Positions 61,991 to 64,000 of a stretch of 64,000 nucleotides of DNA are shown piece by piece. Numbering within the stretch: position 1 is the stretch's first letter; the number at the start of each line of letters is the position of its first letter. The stretch spans positions 62,001 to 126,000 of the forward strand of contig NZ_JGZR01000005.1 in the NCBI RefSeq assembly GCF_000741775.1, given 5' to 3'. A model generated the notes under the pieces. It was not told the DNA's origin. It was given only the letters and a program-made list of their open reading frames with translations, and searched no databases. Source of the stretch: Bifidobacterium subtile. Its GTDB lineage: Bacteria > Actinomycetota > Actinomycetes > Actinomycetales > Bifidobacteriaceae. Both the position numbers and the translations under genes were made by a program.

Positions 61991-62404
61991 CTAGGTTGCA
62001 TGCCCGGCCTGATCTGCCGATGCCAGCTTCGGCTCTGCGTTTTGCACCAGCTCATTCACCATGCGGGCGAAGACCTGCCTGTCGGGTATGAGCAGACGCA
62101 GTTCGCGCAGCGCGTCGGCGAGTTTGGACCGCGTCTCGTTGATGAGCGCATCGTCGGGCGTGATGTCTTGCGGGGCGTACGCAAAGCTGCCTACGCCGGA
62201 CACCGTGTAGATATATCCTTGCGATTCCAGTTCCCTGAACGCCTTCTGCACGGTATTCGGGTTGACGGTGAGCTGCTTGGAGAGCTCGCGCACGGACGGC
62301 AGCTTGGCATCCGGAGCGATCACGCCGCTGAGGATCTGCTCCTTGATGCCGAATATCACCTGCTCGTATATCGATTTGCGGCTCTTGAGATCGATGTCTA
62401 TCAT
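61991..62404 (-). CDS. GntR-family regulator, YtrA subfamily
   Basis: 137 residues. The winged helix spans about 10-75 (SIYEQVIFGIKEQILSGVIAPDAKLPSVRELSKQLTVNPNTVQKAFRELESQGYIYTVSGVGSF), with the GntR signature. The short helical C-terminus (KLADALRELRLLI...) is typical of the YtrA subfamily, which has no large effector domain. First gene of the operon with the ABC ATPase and permease. A strong palindrome lies about 65 bp upstream of its start, so autorepression is likely. The inducer is unknown. Confidence 0.93.
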   Translation of the reverse strand: MIDIDLKSRKSIYEQVIFGIKEQILSGVIAPDAKLPSVRELSKQLTVNPNTVQKAFRELESQGYIYTVSGVGSFAYAPQDITPDDALINETRSKLADALRELRLLIPDRQVFARMVNELVQNAEPKLASADQAGHAT

Positions 62405-62469
62405 CCCGGGAACCTTTCTGCACGAGTTGTACTTAGCGCCTTTGCGATGACGCCAATCTGCATACCAAC

Positions 62470-62490
62470 TGTATTATATCACATAATACA
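62470..62490. promoter_or_regulatory. Predicted operator of the GntR regulator
   Basis: A 21-bp palindrome TGTATTATATCACATAATACA, symmetric except for one internal pair. It lies 66 bp upstream of the gntR start, in the promoter region. Confidence 0.7.
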
Positions 62491-62736
62491 CTCTGCATCG
62501 TGCCGCAGCTGCGTAATCCCGAAATCCAGCAATGCAGCAATCCATTAGTGCAAGGATCGACGCAAAGGAATATTCGCTAAGCCGACTCTCCCCCACCCCG
62601 CCCCAGCAGCCAATCCAAGGCATACACTTGCCGTATGCCTTCATGGAAGGAAGGCCGCTCATCATCAAGCGTGATCAACGTTTTCGGATAATTGTCGCGC
62701 ACCGTCTGCAGCGAAGACAGCTCGCGCTTCAGCGTA
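62491..62736. other. Intergenic region between the GntR operon and the downstream membrane gene
   Basis: The 475-base gap holds the GntR operator, this unremarkable stretch and the hairpin at 62737-62792. No gene is visible. Confidence 0.5.
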
Positions 62737-62792
62737 AATAAAACGCATTTTATTTATTCTGAAAACAGCACAAGATAAAAATGCGTTTTATT
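62737..62792 (-). terminator. AT-rich hairpin after the membrane protein gene
   Basis: Perfect 15-bp arms AATAAAACGCATTTT and AAAATGCGTTTTATT with a 26-base loop. On the minus strand a T-rich stretch is within the second arm. It lies 88 bp after the stop of the gene at the right end and probably terminates it. Confidence 0.65.
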
Positions 62793-62879
62793 TTGTCTGC
62801 TCTGCATATAGGGCTAGCGCAGCCTTTGCCAAGGCCTAGCACCCTGTGGCAGTTGTTTCCAAATCCTGGCTTAGGAGAT

Positions 62880-64000
62880 TCAGCGTGCCACGCTGGCGGA
62901 TGCCACCCCTGCCGGCTCAGGCAGCGCTTTCGTCTTGCGGTCGGTGAAAATGCCAATGACGCTGGTCAGGCCTAGGACGATGCCGGCTACGGTGAACACC
63001 TTGCCGAAGGCATGTGAGATCTCGTTGTTTTTGGTGTCGCCGATGGAATCGAACACGGCGCTCAGGGTTTTGCCTTGATCGACTTTGCCGATGCCGTTGG
63101 TCAGCTTGCCGGCGCCCTTGGCAAGGTTTTGGCCACCCTGCGCGGCGGCTTTGCTTCCCTCGGCGAGCGAGGCGCTGCCCTGCTGCGCGGACGCCAGACC
63201 GGTTCCGAGTGTGTTGGAGCCTTGTGCGAGTGTGGTGAGTCCTGCGGAAAGCGACGATGATGCCGATTGCAGTGCGCTTCCGGACTGGTTGAGCTTATCG
63301 AGACCATCGGAGAGCTGGCTGATGCCGCCGTGCAGCTGGTCTCGGGCTTGGGCTGCGCCGGAGTCGAGCGCGTGAGCGCCCTGAGCCAATGTTGTGATTC
63401 CTTGGGAGAACTGGCCGTCGGGCTGGAACTGGCTCGAAAGGCTGTCGGCCCCTTTGGACAGCTCGGCCGTGGCTGCGTTGAGCGAGCTGCCGGAAGCGAC
63501 GATGTTGCTCTGCCCGGAGACTGCCGCCTGCGATTCCAAGGCTTTGACGAAATCGGACTCGTTCGTGACGCTGCTGCTGGTGCCGGCCGTATACAGCGCA
63601 ACGAGATTCGACAGCGCCGGAATCTGCTGCTCGCAGTTGCTCGTCGCAGCACTGGTCGCAGCGTTCGAGCACGAGGTTTGCAATGCGGCGAGTTGAGCCG
63701 TGTATGCCTTGAGGAGCTGAGCGGAGTTCGGGTTGGTGCTGATCATGGCGTAATACATCGCCGCCGAAGCGTTCGTGTATGCGGTCATATGCTGCGAAAG
63801 CTGGGATGCGCCGGAAGCTAGGCTGTCGGCTCCGTCTCGGACAGCGGTGCCCGTGGCGGCATCCGAACCATTTGCAGCACTACCCGACACATCACTTGCC
63901 GCAGATCTCGCGTTCATCTGCGCCAACAGCTGCTGTGCGCCGGCGTCCAACGTTGAGGCGCCCGATGCCAACGCATTCAATGCGTCGTCGGATTTCGCAT
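62880..64000 (-). CDS. YhgE/Pip- or MMPL-like membrane protein, C-terminal part
   Basis: A frame open to the right edge encodes at least 373 residues. It consists mainly of heptad-like repeats of the kind LASGASTLDAG, LAQGAHALDSG, LAQGSNTLGTG and LAEGSKAAAQG, typical of the extracellular stalk of YhgE/Pip proteins and of some actinobacterial MMPL exporters. Near the end is a helix (FTVAGIVLGLTSVIGIF) followed by a basic tail ending SVAR. The N-terminal domain that would tell which family this is lies outside the window. It has its own hairpin terminator downstream. Confidence 0.8.
   Translation of the reverse strand, partial: AKSDDALNALASGASTLDAGAQQLLAQMNARSAASDVSGSAANGSDAATGTAVRDGADSLASGASQLSQHMTAYTNASAAMYYAMISTNPNSAQLLKAYTAQLAALQTSCSNAATSAATSNCEQQIPALSNLVALYTAGTSSSVTNESDFVKALESQAAVSGQSNIVASGSSLNAATAELSKGADSLSSQFQPDGQFSQGITTLAQGAHALDSGAAQARDQLHGGISQLSDGLDKLNQSGSALQSASSSLSAGLTTLAQGSNTLGTGLASAQQGSASLAEGSKAAAQGGQNLAKGAGKLTNGIGKVDQGKTLSAVFDSIGDTKNNEISHAFGKVFTVAGIVLGLTSVIGIFTDRKTKALPEPAGVASASVAR

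Overview
The window looks like chromosomal DNA from a high-GC Gram-positive bacterium, most likely a Bifidobacterium or a close relative in the Bifidobacteriaceae. The evidence is a fused two-domain Opp ATPase, the parA-scpA-scpB cluster, a 24-residue bL37-type ribosomal protein, luxS next to transsulfuration genes, and GC-rich actinobacterial codon use. This is inferred from gene content, not from a database match. Most genes lie on the minus strand. I see no prophage, IS transposase or CRISPR array.

Layout. 1-5318: an oligopeptide ABC transporter (oppA, oppB, oppC and a fused oppDF cut by the window edge); oppA is frameshifted at a 7-base homopolymer. 6137-11368: xerC, a small conserved protein, then a membrane protein-pheA-tyrA operon for Phe and Tyr synthesis. 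11671-19528: typA, a predicted niacin transporter and its NrtR-like regulator with a perfect palindromic operator, then parA-scpA-scpB for chromosome segregation. 19861-23972: a secreted, wall-anchored phosphoesterase with a lipoprotein, and xerD. 24159-29774: infC-rpmI-rplT, asnB and a membrane spermidine-synthase-like protein. 29875-35664, mostly plus strand: thiN, an ArsC/Spx-like protein, gap, a YbaK-type deacylase, an aldose epimerase, bL37, tRNA-Arg and an acetyltransferase. 35890-45172: an ATPase-type regulator, a minus-strand cluster centred on 5-oxoproline and D-glutamate (DUF1445, pxpA, fused pxpB-pxpC, biotin carboxylase-BCCP, DUF4392), and a divergent class IV aminotransferase. 45472-50570: dnaG, dgt, alr. 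50854-57836: an acetyltransferase, luxS, recQ, and a reverse-transsulfuration pair that could turn LuxS-derived homocysteine into cysteine. 58834-62404: a GntR-ABC ATPase-permease operon of YtrABC type with a palindromic operator. 62880 to the end: the C-terminal part of a large membrane protein.

The strongest candidate for an under-described system is the 5-oxoproline/D-glutamate cluster. It has both halves of the vertebrate D-glutamate cyclase architecture as separate genes, flanking a 5-oxoprolinase that is translationally coupled to a biotin carboxylase.

Two other themes stand out. First, the intergenic DNA is rich in palindrome families and short tandem repeats (GTAGCG type, GCTCACAC type, AACGTAC type, TTATGTG type, and a 38-bp array). 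Second, several housekeeping proteins (XerC, PheA, TyrA, ScpA, ScpB, RecQ, AccC, PxpBC) carry low-complexity insertions or tails.
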